NCBI RefSeq assembly: GCF_019279795.1 | Contig: NC_056743.1 | Location: 627,101,487-627,165,486 of the forward strand | From: Protopterus annectens | Lineage: Eukaryota; Chordata; Ceratodontiformes; Protopteridae | DNA: 64,000 nt | Direction: 5' to 3' | Shown: piece by piece, positions 43,090-54,334 of the stretch | Position numbering within the stretch: the first letter of the stretch is position 1 | Layout of the letters: each line of letters opens with the position of its first letter | Made by a program: the position numbers and the translations under genes | The notes under the pieces: model-generated | Database searches by the model: none | The model's input: the letters and a program-made list of their open reading frames with translations, nothing else | Told to the model about the DNA's origin: nothing

Positions 43090-46000
43090 CACCATCTCAC
43101 TCGACAAGGGAGTAAAAAACCACTTCTGCATGAAGTGACATGCAGTAAAGAAAGGTTTCTACACAAATGCAATTCCAAGGTATTGGCTATAAAGTCATCA
43201 TGAGGCTCACAATTAGTAGCGAACTCACTAAAATGTAAATCTGCTGACATGACTGGCTATCATAGTTTATGGGGTCCTGCAGCAATCCTGAACGCAAGCT
43301 TTAGTTCAGCAGTAACTTTTTAAACATTTCAAAATAAAACCATTGCTTCTTCATAAGCAACACTGTCTATGCAAATGCTGGGAAAGGAAGACTATGGACC
43401 ACTGTCTGCATTTGTAAAGTAGACAGGAGAACCTCATATGGTAGTCACTCTCCTCTCATTTAACAGTGGTTAACAGCCAGTGATTGAAATTTTAAAAAGG
43501 GATACAGCCTCTGCATAACATTTACATGTACTTTCACACTCAGGCATTCCACAAAGGGCAGGAATTTAATGCTACCAGATGACATACCTAATATACAATT
43601 AAATCAATCTGGCTTGAATCACTGCAGCCTCCTTTTAAACATCAGGTCAAATGAGGCTTACAGTTCAAAGACCTACAGTATGTTCCACAACTACAAACCC
43701 AGTTAATGTTATTATGTTGCATCATCTACCTATAAATGAGCATCTTTTAGATAGATATGAATTTAATAAACTGAGTACTTCTAAAACAATACAGGGTCAC
43801 ATTAGTACCAAGAAACAAATTAACCCCACTATAACAACAAAGGTACAACACAAATGAGATTGATGCTGGAACTCTAAATGCAAACGTTCCAGTGAACTAA
43901 AAACCTTTTTATGACCAAACTGCAGTCAGCTCCTAAGATACCATTCTTTCAAAATCCTAAAATAGTTATGTTAACAGTTTAATCCAGATCACAAATCATG
44001 CTCAATTTCCAAATAGATTTTGGGGTCTGTGGCAGAACTGATTTGTACTTAGAAAACACTCGCTCAGATTCTTTCTTGTCCTTTTAGAAAATAACCCCCT
44101 GCAGCGCAATAATCATACCACAGGAATGGGGAAGGGGCAAGTTTATTTTCACCACAGCCTTCTGAAAGCCAAACTGCAAATATGGAACCACAAGAAGAGC
44201 AAAATGGTGAAAAGCACATGGAAGCCATGGCCTTGTAAATCAAAAGTATGCAGTGCATTTACATTAAAAATTCAAATCAGAAAAAAAGAACTGGATTTGA
44301 AAAGGTCTACAATTCTGAACTTGTCAAACCACAATCTGTACACTATTTCCATGCAGATGAGATGCAGATTATATGCAAGTTAAATCATCTGCTGTCGAAA
44401 GCTGCCAGACCAATTATAGGCTGAAAGGCCACACATCCAAATGCTAGTATTTGGGAGCTCATTCACTACACAAACCTGGTATTTCTTGACAGTGTGTTAC
44501 CAATTCATTACTGCATGAATGCATTAAGAAAAGTGTAAACAGTGTCACTGTAGAATTTTCAAGGTCTAAATATTAGGCATTTCAAAATAAGCAGTCCTGC
44601 TCAGATGGTTTAATGACCAGGTAAGTTCCCTTCTGTTTTCGCTTCATCTCAGATTTACTTTCATTTCAAATTCTATACTTCCCCCACTACACAATTCCCA
44701 GACCATTCTGGTTTTCCTTCTCAGTAGAGAAGCCTGTGATGATCTGATAACAGGCCTGGGGTGCTACTTTCAGTATAAATACCCCTCCACCTGGCTTTCT
44801 AAAGTCAGTTAAGCCACACAAAACGAAACAAAACAAAACCAGGAGCAGCTCCAACTCTTCTCTTGGCTCCTTTCCTCTCTCTGTCTGTCTCCCTCTTCTT
44901 TCCTTACTTGCACAGTAGAGAGTACAGCTCAGTAGTTGCTACAGAGATGACCTAGCAACGACCTTTCTCCCACAGAGTCAACACAAAAAGAAGATGGCTG
45001 CCATGGCAACAGGGAGCAATTCCTAAGACTTCTCTCTTTCCCATGTTTAAATGAAACCGTTGTTAGGCCCACTGTGAAGAGCGGAAGAAAATGGAATCTT
45101 CAAGATTTAGGGAAAGAAAACTAGCCTGTACAGATTTAAAGAGAAACTATTAGTGCGCCAAGACTAGACACTTTAATAGCTACAATATACTAAGCACACT
45201 TTCTGCAGTCTTCCTCAACATACACACACAAGCTCTTATTAAATACATTAGCTTAATGTTCTGAAAATGGTGACTAGTTCTTAAAAGAATCAGGACATAA
45301 AAAGGGTAGAGTTTCAAGTATGACATGATGCAAAAGTTTCTAGTACTTTGATTTCACAAACACCTTCCAGAACAAAAGTAAATGTGGCAGTACCATTACA
45401 TCTATAAGGCCACCTCTCAAAAACACAGCTGCAAGTCTTTTAAACGATTACACAAATCTGGTATCAAAAAATGGTTTACAAACACCTTAACAGGTATCAC
45501 AGGAACTGAAGGAAGTGAAATGATTCAGCATCATACACACTGCTAGAAGAAACCGAGAAAGCAATAACAGTCCCTTTGAACTACTGACTTATTACATTTA
45601 AAGAGGCATCACTGCCTCACGGACGAATGCAGTAATTAGGAACAATGCTGCCTACAACAGCATTCATAATTCACATTCAACTCCCTCTCATTACTTACTA
45701 AACTGAATTTATCTAAACATATGGGTTTCTTTAAAACTCATTTAATTCTGCAGGTTAACAGCATTTGAAACTCGACCCTCACCTACATCAGTATGTCCTC
45801 ACACCTGTGCTCTACTGCACTGAAAACCAAACTTCCTATTTCCACAAAACACAACCTGTAATAAATAATGTAGAAAGAAACTAGAGACTGTCAGCTAAAG
45901 CTATTATGTGTACACACCATCACGATGCAAGTGCAACCACAAAATCAAGAGATCTATAACTGGCTCTAGCTGGCTCCGTGGTATCCGGGGATGAAGCTAA

Positions 46001-46137
46001 GATTACAACCATGCCAACCCAAGTTTGATTAGAGGTCCTGTTAATGAAGAAGCTGGCTGGGAAGAGGGAAAAGGCAGAGCCTGGGTCTTTCGGGGGGCAG
46101 GATTATGCATCCAGGGATGTACAGTCCATCTATAATC
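43090..46137. other. About 3 kb without recognisable repeat or gene
   Basis: Ordinary AT-rich DNA with only short ORFs and none of the edge motifs or domains found elsewhere. It is the longest stretch in the window free of DIRS sequence. A short promoter-like or splice-acceptor-like patch lies at 44770-45010. No exon could be supported. Confidence 0.5.
44774..45010 (+). promoter_or_regulatory. Candidate host regulatory patch (TATA, pyrimidine tract, YY1/RFX-like sites)
   Basis: TATAAATA at 44774-44781 is followed by a long pyrimidine tract ending TTACTTGCACAG (to about 44922), which could serve as a 3' splice site. AAGATGGCTGCC at about 44991-45002 resembles a YY1 site and overlaps GCTGCCATGGCAAC (44997-45010), one base off the palindromic RFX X-box. 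These are only motif matches. Confidence 0.25.
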
Positions 46138-46161
46138 ATAGGTTCATAGGTTCATAGGTTC
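46138..46161 (-). repeat. CR1 3' tail, three 8 bp units
   Basis: ATAGGTTC is repeated exactly three times on the plus strand (GAACCTAT on the sense strand), at the extreme 3' end of the LINE, comparable to the octamer tails of CR1 elements in other vertebrates. Confidence 0.88.
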
Positions 46162-46451
46162 ATACTAGGCTATCTGCCCGAGGGCATTTACAAGCCTAGC
46201 CCATCGTTTTGTGGCTTACGCCACCCCTTTAGTATGGGGAACTATACCCATTATTTTGCTGTGCCTCTGTCGAGCAGTGACACTGAGGTAATCCCTGGGG
46301 TATATCTGCGATCTCCCATCCATTGGTCAAGATTTCTCTTGAACAAGGCCAGCGAGGTGCTCTGCCTCACATGTACCGGGATTTTGTTCCACAGCATAGG
46401 AGTCTTTGGGTGATGAATCTATCCCTCCAGCACGCCCTATTAATAACCGTG

Positions 46452-49026
46452 TCAAGGTTTAAGTCTCCGCCCTTGTGGCTCTGATGGATCTAGATTTTTG
46501 AGGTGAAGCATATTCATCAAATCTGGGTTTGACATGGCCTTGTATGTTAGGCAAAGGTCACCTCTGAGGTAAACGACTGAATAGAGCTGGAGTTCTTTCA
46601 GTCGGGCAGCATAGGACAGATTTTTGAGACCCTTTATCCTTTTGGTGAGGAACTTTTGTGGCCTCTCCAGCTGCTGCAAGTGTCGGGTCAGATACATTCG
46701 AATGGGGCATTGTACTCAATCATTGGTCTGATGAGTGATGAGTAAAGGGAGACTATGACCTCCCTTGATCTAGATGAGAATCCCTTCATGATAAGGTGGG
46801 CAATGTAGAAGGTCTTCCTAACTACTTTAGCTACATGGGTGTCGAATGACAGACTACTATCAACCTGGGTCCCCAGGTCCCTGATAACTTCTTCTGTGCT
46901 CAGTGGATTGCCACCTATTTGGTAGCTAGGGGTAACCTTGTTTTTCCCGAAGGGTATGACTATGCATTTTTGGCATTTAACTTTAGGCCGTGGCTCTGGC
47001 ACCAGTTATCCGTTTCTGTGAGACCCTTCTGAAGGATATCTGTGTCAGATGTGTTTTCTACTATGGCCCAGTTTGCAGTCATCTGCAAACTTTGTCAGCC
47101 ATAACCCTCCTGTGTTTGCTTGTACTTGGAAAAGTAGATGCCAAACAAGAGTGGGCCCAGGACTGAGCCCTGTGGGACACCACTTGTGACAGGCTTTGAG
47201 TCTGACATGGCGCCAGCAGCTCTGACCCTGTGGGTTCTGTCACTCAGCCAGTTTGCAACCCATCTTGTGATGTATGGGTTGACATTTAAGCTGATGAGTT
47301 TTTCAATGATACCCGAATGGGGTATTGTATCGAAGGCCTTAGCCAGATCGAGGTAGGCTGTATGGACTGCCTTTACTCATCAATGGCTTTGGTGACTGTT
47401 TCGAAAAAGTCAACCAAGTTTAAAAGGCATGATCTGCCTTTGACAAAGCCAAACTGGGTTGGATCCAAAGTCTGCAAATTCCCTATGTCTTTATTTATGA
47501 GGTCCATTATGATCTTCTCCATGGCTTTGCAGATAAGGCTTGTCAAGCTAATGGGCTGGTAATTTCCAGGGTCGGTGGAGGCACCGCCTTTGTGAAGTGG
47601 TACCACAGTTGCAGTGCGCCACTCCCTGGGTACGTATCCAGAGGTAAGACTTTGATTAAACAGCTGTCCTAGCTGTGGGTTTAATTCCTCATTGAGTTCA
47701 TGGAGCACACAGCCGGGGACACCATCAGGTCCCATGGATGCTGTGTTTTTTCATTGGAGAGAGCAGTTCTCACTTGGGCGCTGGAGATGTTTGGGGGGCT
47801 GCAATCGCTTGGTATAGATATCTCTCCTTTGGGGAGGGGAGAAGTTTGCACTGAACCTGTCAGCCAGTATGTTGGCAATGTCTGTAGGATCAGTAATCTT
47901 CACATCATTTTGAACTAGCTCTGAGCATATCTGGGAGTTTCCTCCCAGGTTTCTAACATAGCTAAAGAAGGCCTTATGATTGTCTTTTGAGTCTTTAGCT
48001 ATTTTTCTCTCGAAATTTGCTTTGGATGATTTTATGAGAGCTCTTAGTTTTTACTTATAGTGATCAAGGGTGTCTTACCTTTTAAGGATTTTGCTCTATC
48101 TTGTAGTAGCTTCCTCCTTTTGTTGTAGAGTTTGTTTATGGCTGGGGTCCACCAGACTGGACGCTTGCCTTTGGTACAAAGAGTCTTTGTTTTGCTTGGG
48201 ATTGCCTTATCCATGCAGTCCTGCAGGTGCTGGTAGAAGGCATTTGTAAGTGATTCAGCGGCTTGAGTACTGTTTTCCGCCGGCTCGGGGGCCTTAAAGG
48301 AGACCACACTAGTCTTTAGAAGTGTGAAGTCGGCTTTTGAGAAGTTCTTTACTGTGGTCTTTTTTATTTCAGGTGGGGGTGGGATGAGGACCTCCAGCGA
48401 GATTAGTTTGTGGTCTGATCTCCCCATTTCAGGGGTACACCTCCGGTGTTGAACATTGTGCTCCCATGTCCGTGATGATGAGATCAAGTATGTTATCTCC
48501 TCTTGTGGGGATGGTGACTAGTTGTTCCATGACATTTAAGTTTATGAATTCCAGGAACTTTTGGGCTAGGGTGTTTGGGCTTGAGTAGTGTTCCCAGTCT
48601 ATATTAGGGTAATTGAAGTCACCTAGTATGATGGTGTTTGGTGATACATTTATCCCCTCTAGTGTTTTCAGGAAGGCCATGTGAGGTTCCTGAGTTTGTG
48701 AGGGTGGCCTGTAACATGCTACAATTTGCAGAGCAGTCTTGCCTATGGTTAATTGCACCTGGATGGTCTCCGATGCATCGCGCGTTGCCACCAGTCTTGA
48801 GGTGTGGGTGTCCTTGATGAATATGGATACCCCCCCCTCCTTTCTTGGTATTGTCCAGATTTTGGGGCCGGAACGCATGATATGAGGTAAAACCTGATAG
48901 CGCTGGGGTGCTCTCAGGAGCCTTGAACCAGGTTTCTGTCACAGCACAGACATCGATGTTCTCCATACTGAGAAGGGCCTCGAGTGCGTGCATTTTGAGA
49001 TTTAGACTTCTGGCATTGAGCAGCAT
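46452..49026 (-). pseudogene. CR1 ORF2: endonuclease-reverse transcriptase (frameshifted)
   Basis: The endonuclease starts at about 49026 with MLLNARSL, followed by DVCAVTETWF, then ACYRPPSQ and GDFNYPNIDW (48429-48878) and GRSDHKLI (48044-48487), giving the E, D/N and SDH catalytic blocks of an AP-like endonuclease. RT follows with ATVVPLHKGG and PGNYQPISLTSLICKAMEKI (47373-47735), GFVKGRSC, then SGVPQGSVLGPLLF near 47150-47200 and a FADD motif near 47080. The C-terminal region (46688-47002) has LGTQVDSSLSFDTHV and the final zinc-less tail. At least five frameshifts. The role was target-primed reverse transcription. Confidence 0.87.
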
Positions 49027-49053
49027 TACCCTTAGTTTTTTCCTTTTTGTGTT

Positions 49054-50024
49054 CTAGGGTGGTAGGTTTAGAATTTGAGCCTTGCCTAAAAAAGGCACTA
49101 TGGGGGTGGCAAGAGCCTTTGCCAATATCCGGAATCCCAAGGGTGACAGGTGCAAGCCGTCCCTTGCAAAGCAGCGTGGCTTGTCCAGCATGTCATCCCA
49201 GGCAGACAGACACTGGATCCCCTTTGAATGACACCAGTGTTTAAGCCAATTGTTAAAGCTGATCATCTTATCTCTGTATTGTGGCATCATTCTTGGTGAA
49301 GGTAGGATACTGCTCAAGGTCAGGGTCATACCTGTCTGGGCTACATAATCAGAGAGCTCCTCAATGTCTCTTTTCATGTAGTCCAAGGAGGCACGTCTCA
49401 GGTCGTTTACACCAGCGTGGACAATGACTGAGTCATATTTGTACCTGCTGTTGAGAGACCTGAGTGCTTGCGTTATGTGGCGGATTCTAGCGCCCGACAG
49501 GCAGCTTACTGTGACCTTCTCCTTACTCAGTCTGGTGAGCGGGACGTCAGTGTGTCTAACTATGGAGTCACCAATGACTAGTGTGTCTGGCATTGTGTTT
49601 GGCCTTAAGGGCTGTGACTGTTTGACACTCTGACTGTGAGGTCTGTGTTGCAGGTGTTGTGTTCTGAGGTGGTGGTTGTTTGGGTGTCTGCTTTGGTGGC
49701 CTCTGCTGTTTTGGTAGATTTTTGATCAGAGCCTCAGTATGTCTTTGTGTGTTTATGTGTATGATTTGAGGTTGTAATGGTAATATGTGAGACTGGGTCT
49801 ATAGTGTGTGTGGTAACCTTCTCCTCCTGACTGGTCTTGCCAGTCCTATGTTGAGAGAGCTCAGCCTCCAGTTTGGCCGTATAGTTGCATCTCTCGCATG
49901 TATTTGTGTTTTGTGGGAGGAGGAGAGGGTTGTCTGTGTACATGAGGCAATTGTAACATTGCCTCAATATTCCCAGGTTCACCAGCTGAGCAGGAGAGGA
50001 CACTAGCAACTGATCCCTCGACAT
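49054..50024 (-). pseudogene. CR1 ORF1: zinc-finger plus SGNH esterase protein (frameshifted)
   Basis: The N-terminal part (49734-50024, start MSRDQLLV) has CYNC...CERC, a possible zinc-binding pair, then KLEAELSQHR that may begin a coiled coil. The C-terminal part (49054-49593, 179 codons) is an SGNH hydrolase: GDSIVRH (catalytic Ser block I), VHAGVNDLRR (block III with Asn) and DGLHLSPLG (block V Asp and His). A frameshift lies between 49593 and 49734. CR1 ORF1 proteins with such esterase domains are known in vertebrates. Confidence 0.85.
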
Positions 50025-50474
50025 GCTAGAAGGAATAGACAGAAAACTTTAAAAGAGATTCCGGGGACGTGGGTGACCGAGAAATGGGGGGTTGCCTTTT
50101 TGGGGTACTATCTATGACAAGAGTGCCGTATCAAGGTAATAAGTACTGTAGGAGCAAGTGCTACGTTTAACAGATAGAGAATAGTCTACTTGGAGTCAAG
50201 TAGAGATGATCTTTTTAATTATAGGATACGCTGATTAGATCAGTAGTATAGTTCGAGGAAGGTAGTTTTAAGGGAAAATTTGAAGAGTGGACTTTAGGTA
50301 GCCCGAATAGTTTAAACCTGCTTAACCGGAGCTGCCCTAGTGTGCAACAGTGGCAACTCCGCGCTAAATCACGCTAAAGCGTGCTTTATAGCAGGGGGCT
50401 GGAAAAGACAGGAAATGACCCAAAATGGCCAATAAACTACAAGTTACTGCCTTAAACCACTCCTCTGAGGACAA

Positions 50475-51615
50475 ATGAAGGAGTTATGGAAATGACCCCT
50501 AGTGGCCAATAAAACTACAGTTTCAAGTCAGTAACCACCTCTCCGGGGGGCAGGGAAGCTGCTCAATGTTAGTCACTGCCACTGATGAACACAGAGACCC
50601 TCCTTCAGCCCAAGCAAAATGGCCTCACAGAAACTTTCAAACAGTTCAGGAACAGCAAACCTGTAACTGAACTTTTTAACCTCAGAAAAGTGGGAAAAAG
50701 CAAGATTTTGGTTTTTGTTTTGCGTTTTGACAGAGATAGCAGAGGTTCACAAGTAATATCAAGTTATAACAGTGCAGTAAATGACCCCACACAAGAGTGC
50801 TAGGTCAAGGACAGAAAATATGCAAGTTTTAAGAAAAAGCGATTTAAAATTAAGTGCAAACAGGAAATTCAGCAAACAGCTTTTGGTTGTGCTCTAAATA
50901 CAGCTACTAATACAGAAATCAAGTTTAACAAGCCAGGAAATGCTCAAGCTAGGCAGCTATGCAGAAAAACTTAGCAAATAAACAGAGAAAAATACTTAAA
51001 ATGTCAAAAGTGGCTCCCTTCTTCTCTCAGCGTTTTTCCTCTTGGAGGGTGCTTCACCAACAGCCAACAAGCCTGAAAAGACGCTCAAACCACGAGGCAA
51101 CTAGGTTTTAAGAGAGGAAGATGAAGGAGTTATGGAAATGACCCCTAGTGGCCAATAAAACTACAGTTTTCAAGTCAGTAACCACCTCTCCGGGGCAGGG
51201 AAGCTGCTCAATGTTAGTCACTGCCACTGATGAACACAGAGACCCTCCTTCAGCCCAAGCAAAAATGGCCTCACAGAAACTTTCAAACAGTTCAGGAACA
51301 GCAAGCCTGTAACTGAACTTTTTTAACTCTCAGAAAAGTGGGAAAAAGCAAGATTTTTTTTTGTTTTTGTTTTTTACAGAGATAGCAGAGGTTCACAAGT
51401 AATATCAAGTTATAACAGTGCAGTAAATGACCCCACACAAGAGTGCTAGGTCAAGGACAGAAAATATGCAAGTTTTAAGAAAAAAACGATTTAAAATTAA
51501 GTGCAAACAGGAAATTCAGCAAACAGCTTTTGGTTGTGCTCTAAATACAGCTACTAATACAGAAATCAAGTTTAACAAGCCAGGAAATGCTCAAGCTAGG
51601 CAGCTATGCAGAAAG
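50475..51615 (-). repeat. Tandem 5' UTR repeat of the CR1 element (646 bp period)
   Basis: Unit 1 is 50475-51120 and unit 2 is 51121-51615 (about 495 bp, incomplete). Both begin ATGAAGGAGTTATGGAAATG and share CCCCTAGTGGCCAATAAA and TCAAGGACAGAAAATATGC. A shorter related stretch precedes them at 50413-50474 (AAATGACCCAAAATGGCC). The units differ by few substitutions and small indels. Duplicated monomers upstream of a LINE ORF1 suggest a repeated promoter. Confidence 0.9.
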
Positions 51616-53043
51616 AATAAGATGTGTACAGGCATTTGCCTTCAAAGAGGGGCTACTAGGGTGACATCAATCACAAAAGCAGGTGACATGCCCCCATTAT
51701 ACTCATTCCTAGGGCTCCTGTTATGCACATGAAAACAATAAGAGGACAACAAATCTCCGACAGCTGCCTGGATGAAGATCAGTCTGCAATCAGGTTTTGC
51801 ATGGTTAGAGAAGAAATTGGGAGTGCTGTAGTAATTGATTACATGGTCAGCAGGTGCATGAAGCTCCCTCCAAAAACACACACAGGCAGACACCCCAAGG
51901 TCATCTCTGTAGCAAAAAAGTAATGAGTCCTAACTATGCACCTTTACTCACTGAAGTTCTGGGTTTAATCAGTGATCTACATGTTGGAGTCAGGGGAAGA
52001 GATGGGAGTGGTTGAGGATTGCTTGCCCATCACAGTGAAACCCAACCACAGGAACATTGCCAGGAGGAGAGGGCAGTCCTTTGCTATGATGCACATGGAC
52101 TTCAGAGGGCTTCAAGCCTGAACTATGTATGGGTGGGGGTGTTTGTGTGTACCTGCCTCAATAGGACAGACTAACTCAGGGCAGCATCCTACACCATTAC
52201 TCTTGGAGCACCAGGTCATCAGAAGGAAAACCGCTACCAAATCTTTCCCTTTTCAGAAAACACTGCCGAAGTAAGTTGCGAGTCTTTAGCCCAGCCCCCC
52301 TGCTCTTCCAGCTTCCCAAGGCACTAGCTTACCTCGGGTCATCTGGGTCAGTCAAAACTTTACTACCTGCACCACAGAGCCAGAGCAATGAGTACATTAT
52401 TTCTGGCATGACTGCTGATTTTATCCAGAGAATAACTGTCCCTCTGTTTTAAAAGAATGTACCAATATTGAATATTGATTACACTCAAGTCTATTCATAT
52501 ATTCTTCCAAAAGGCACGTCTCCTGTAACAAATAAAGCACAGGTAATCTTCATTTTTAGATATTCATGTTCCTCTTTTATCATCACTGTTGAGGCAGTTG
52601 ATATTTATTGATTCAAGGTTCAAAAACAGGCAACTACATTACACAAGTTTATATCCTGAAACGTATCTACTCTATTAAAGTTTTTTCAGAATGTGCATGG
52701 CTGCAAGAATTTAACAAGGCTGTAACGTTTTACTTAACTACTCTGTAGGCACCACTAACTATCTAAACTTATCTTACAGTACAGACCTTGCTTGGAAACC
52801 TACTGTTCTTAGGTCTAATTAGGAAAATACACAAGCAACATTTTCAACTCCAGTACCAACCAACCTACTTTACCAAAATCACTCTATTACTTTTCATCTA
52901 TAAATGGTTCGCATACTGTACTGACAAAACTACTGACAGAATACAGTTCACAGTACTGCCTTATATTTAAGAAACTGTTATGGAATACAATACTCAGTAA
53001 AGAATACCTCAAACATAAATGGTCTTTTTATGACACTTGTGAA
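51616..53043. other. Unassigned sequence between CR1 and D12
   Basis: AT-rich, short ORFs only. A 66-codon plus-strand ORF (51723-51923) and an 83-codon minus-strand ORF (51642-51893) overlap each other and show no family I recognise. No DIRS edges or gene blocks seen. Confidence 0.45.
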
Positions 53044-53829
53044 AGTACAGTTGTGTACAGTTACCATAAATGTAGATGTTCAAGTGTATGCACTGTTGCA
53101 GTCATCACATTTGGGTTATCCCTGCCTGGGTAGCCCTCAGTCAGCCCGAATACCAGAGGCTTAGTATTTCTGCGTCAGTTGCTGTCGCTTCAGGACCGAC
53201 ATCAGGTCGGTCAGTAGTATAAAATAAGGCAGCCGACATCATTACATCCGTTTTTCTTGCCCTGTCAGGAGCCCCCAAGAGGGAACCAGTATATGGTAGA
53301 AGATCCCCACCAGTAGAAAGTAAATACCAAAAAAGTTCCTTGTAAGGATTGAGGGAGAAGGAAAGGGGGATGGAGGGAGGGAAACCAGGACTGCAACAGT
53401 GAATACACCAATATCTACATTTATGGTAAGTGTACACAACTGTACTATGTTCATGTTTCACTGTTGCAGTCATCACATTTCGGTTGATTCCGAAAGCTGA
53501 AAAAAAAGGGTGGAGGCAATCAAGAAGACTGGGGGCTGGCTAGGATGCCCTGCAAGACTGCAGTGGCAAAGCCTGCCCTGGATTTGGAAAAGATAGGCAG
53601 GTGGTAATGCTTGGTGAAGACATGAACAAATGTCCATGTTGCAGTCTCCAGGATGTCCCTGGGGGGGACTCCTCTGAGGAAAGCTGTGGAGGTTGCTCTG
53701 GTAGTGTGTCTCCTAGCCCCCTTAGGGGGAGGTTTCCCATGTTGCTTGTAGCAGAAATGGATGCAGTGTGCTATCCATTTGGAAATCGTTTGTTAGGATA
53801 TGGCTTTGCCCTCTGCCCCTGAAACAAAA
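53044..53829 (-). mobile_element. D12: 3' end of a DIRS element, cut by D13
   Basis: Left edge AGTACAGTTGTGTACAG after flank ATGACACTTGTGAA, then an ITR with GTAGTATAAAATAAGGC and TTTTTCTTGCC. The ICR is at about 53388-53486 (CTGTACTATGTTCATGTTTC). YR C-terminal remnants at 53540-53829 include PPGTSWRLQHGHLFMSS and LPLQSCRAS (out-of-frame relic of the AATWSS region). The element stops at 53829 in YR sequence, and no part to the right of D13 clearly continues it. Confidence 0.82.
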
Positions 53830-54043
53830 AGTACAGTTTTGTACCTACCATAAACGTAGATGTTAGAGTGTTCACACTGCTGCAGTCATTACACTTGGGT
53901 TATCCTGCCATCAGGCGGTCCCGCAGTCGGCCTGAGTTCCAAAGTCTTGGTCCGGCGTCGATTGCTGTCGCTTCTTCCCTGACGTCAGTGCGCCAGGGGT
54001 ATACAAGATGCATCCAACGCCATTTTCTTCAGTTTTTCTTGCC
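53830..54043 (-). repeat. D13 3' inverted terminal repeat with edge
   Basis: CRE palindrome TGACGTCA at 53980-53987, TATACAAG about 14 bp further, TTCAGTTTTTCTTGCC at the inner end. Pairs with 59202-59386. Confidence 0.92.
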
Positions 54044-54202
54044 CCAGATGTCAGGTGCCCCCAAGTAGGTAGGTAATACATATTGCTAATATGCAATAAA
54101 AGCAATACCTTCAGATACCAGCAAATACACCCCAAAGGTTGTATAGGATAGAAAGGTATAGATAAGTCCAGCTAGTTCAGAGGGGATGGAGGGAGGGTAA
54201 CC

Positions 54203-54302
54203 TGGACTGCAGCAGTGTGAACACTCAAACACCTACATTTATGGTAGGTACAAAATTGTACTATGTTCATCGTGTTACACTGCTGCAGTCATTACACTTG
54301 GG
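54203..54302 (-). repeat. D13 internal complementary region
   Basis: Reverse complements of both edges joined at TTGTACTATGTTC. The right half, ATCGTGTTACACTGCTGCAG, is exactly complementary to the sequence ending at 59386. Confidence 0.93.
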
Positions 54303-54334
54303 TAGAATCCCAAAGCTGAGGTTGGGTGGCTGGT

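Larger units (their letters stand above)
46138..51615 (-). mobile_element. CR1-type LINE, nearly full length, minus strand
   Basis: About 5.5 kb. Reading leftward it has a 5' UTR with a 646 bp tandem repeat (50475-51615), ORF1 with an SGNH esterase domain, ORF2 with AP endonuclease and RT, and a 3' end made of 8 bp repeats. There is no poly-A, and the short tandem 3' tail is typical of CR1 rather than L1. Both ORFs are frameshifted. An L2-clade relative cannot be fully excluded, since some L2 elements also carry an esterase. Confidence 0.85.

Noticed and set aside
44933..44960. GTTGCTA ... TAGCAAC inverted repeat as an RFX X-box
   Set aside because: The half-sites are about 11 bases apart, beyond the 0-3 base spacing known for X-boxes.
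46138..51615. L1 or RTE identity for the LINE
   Set aside because: No poly-A tail, an octamer 3' tail instead, an esterase ORF1 and CR1-like RT blocks argue against both.
51427..51732. 101-codon plus-strand ORF
   Set aside because: Within the CR1 5' UTR repeat and antisense to the element. The matching region of unit 1 is not open to the same extent.
52788..52970. 60-codon plus-strand hydrophobic ORF
   Set aside because: Short, AT-rich, no conserved feature and no flanking signals.
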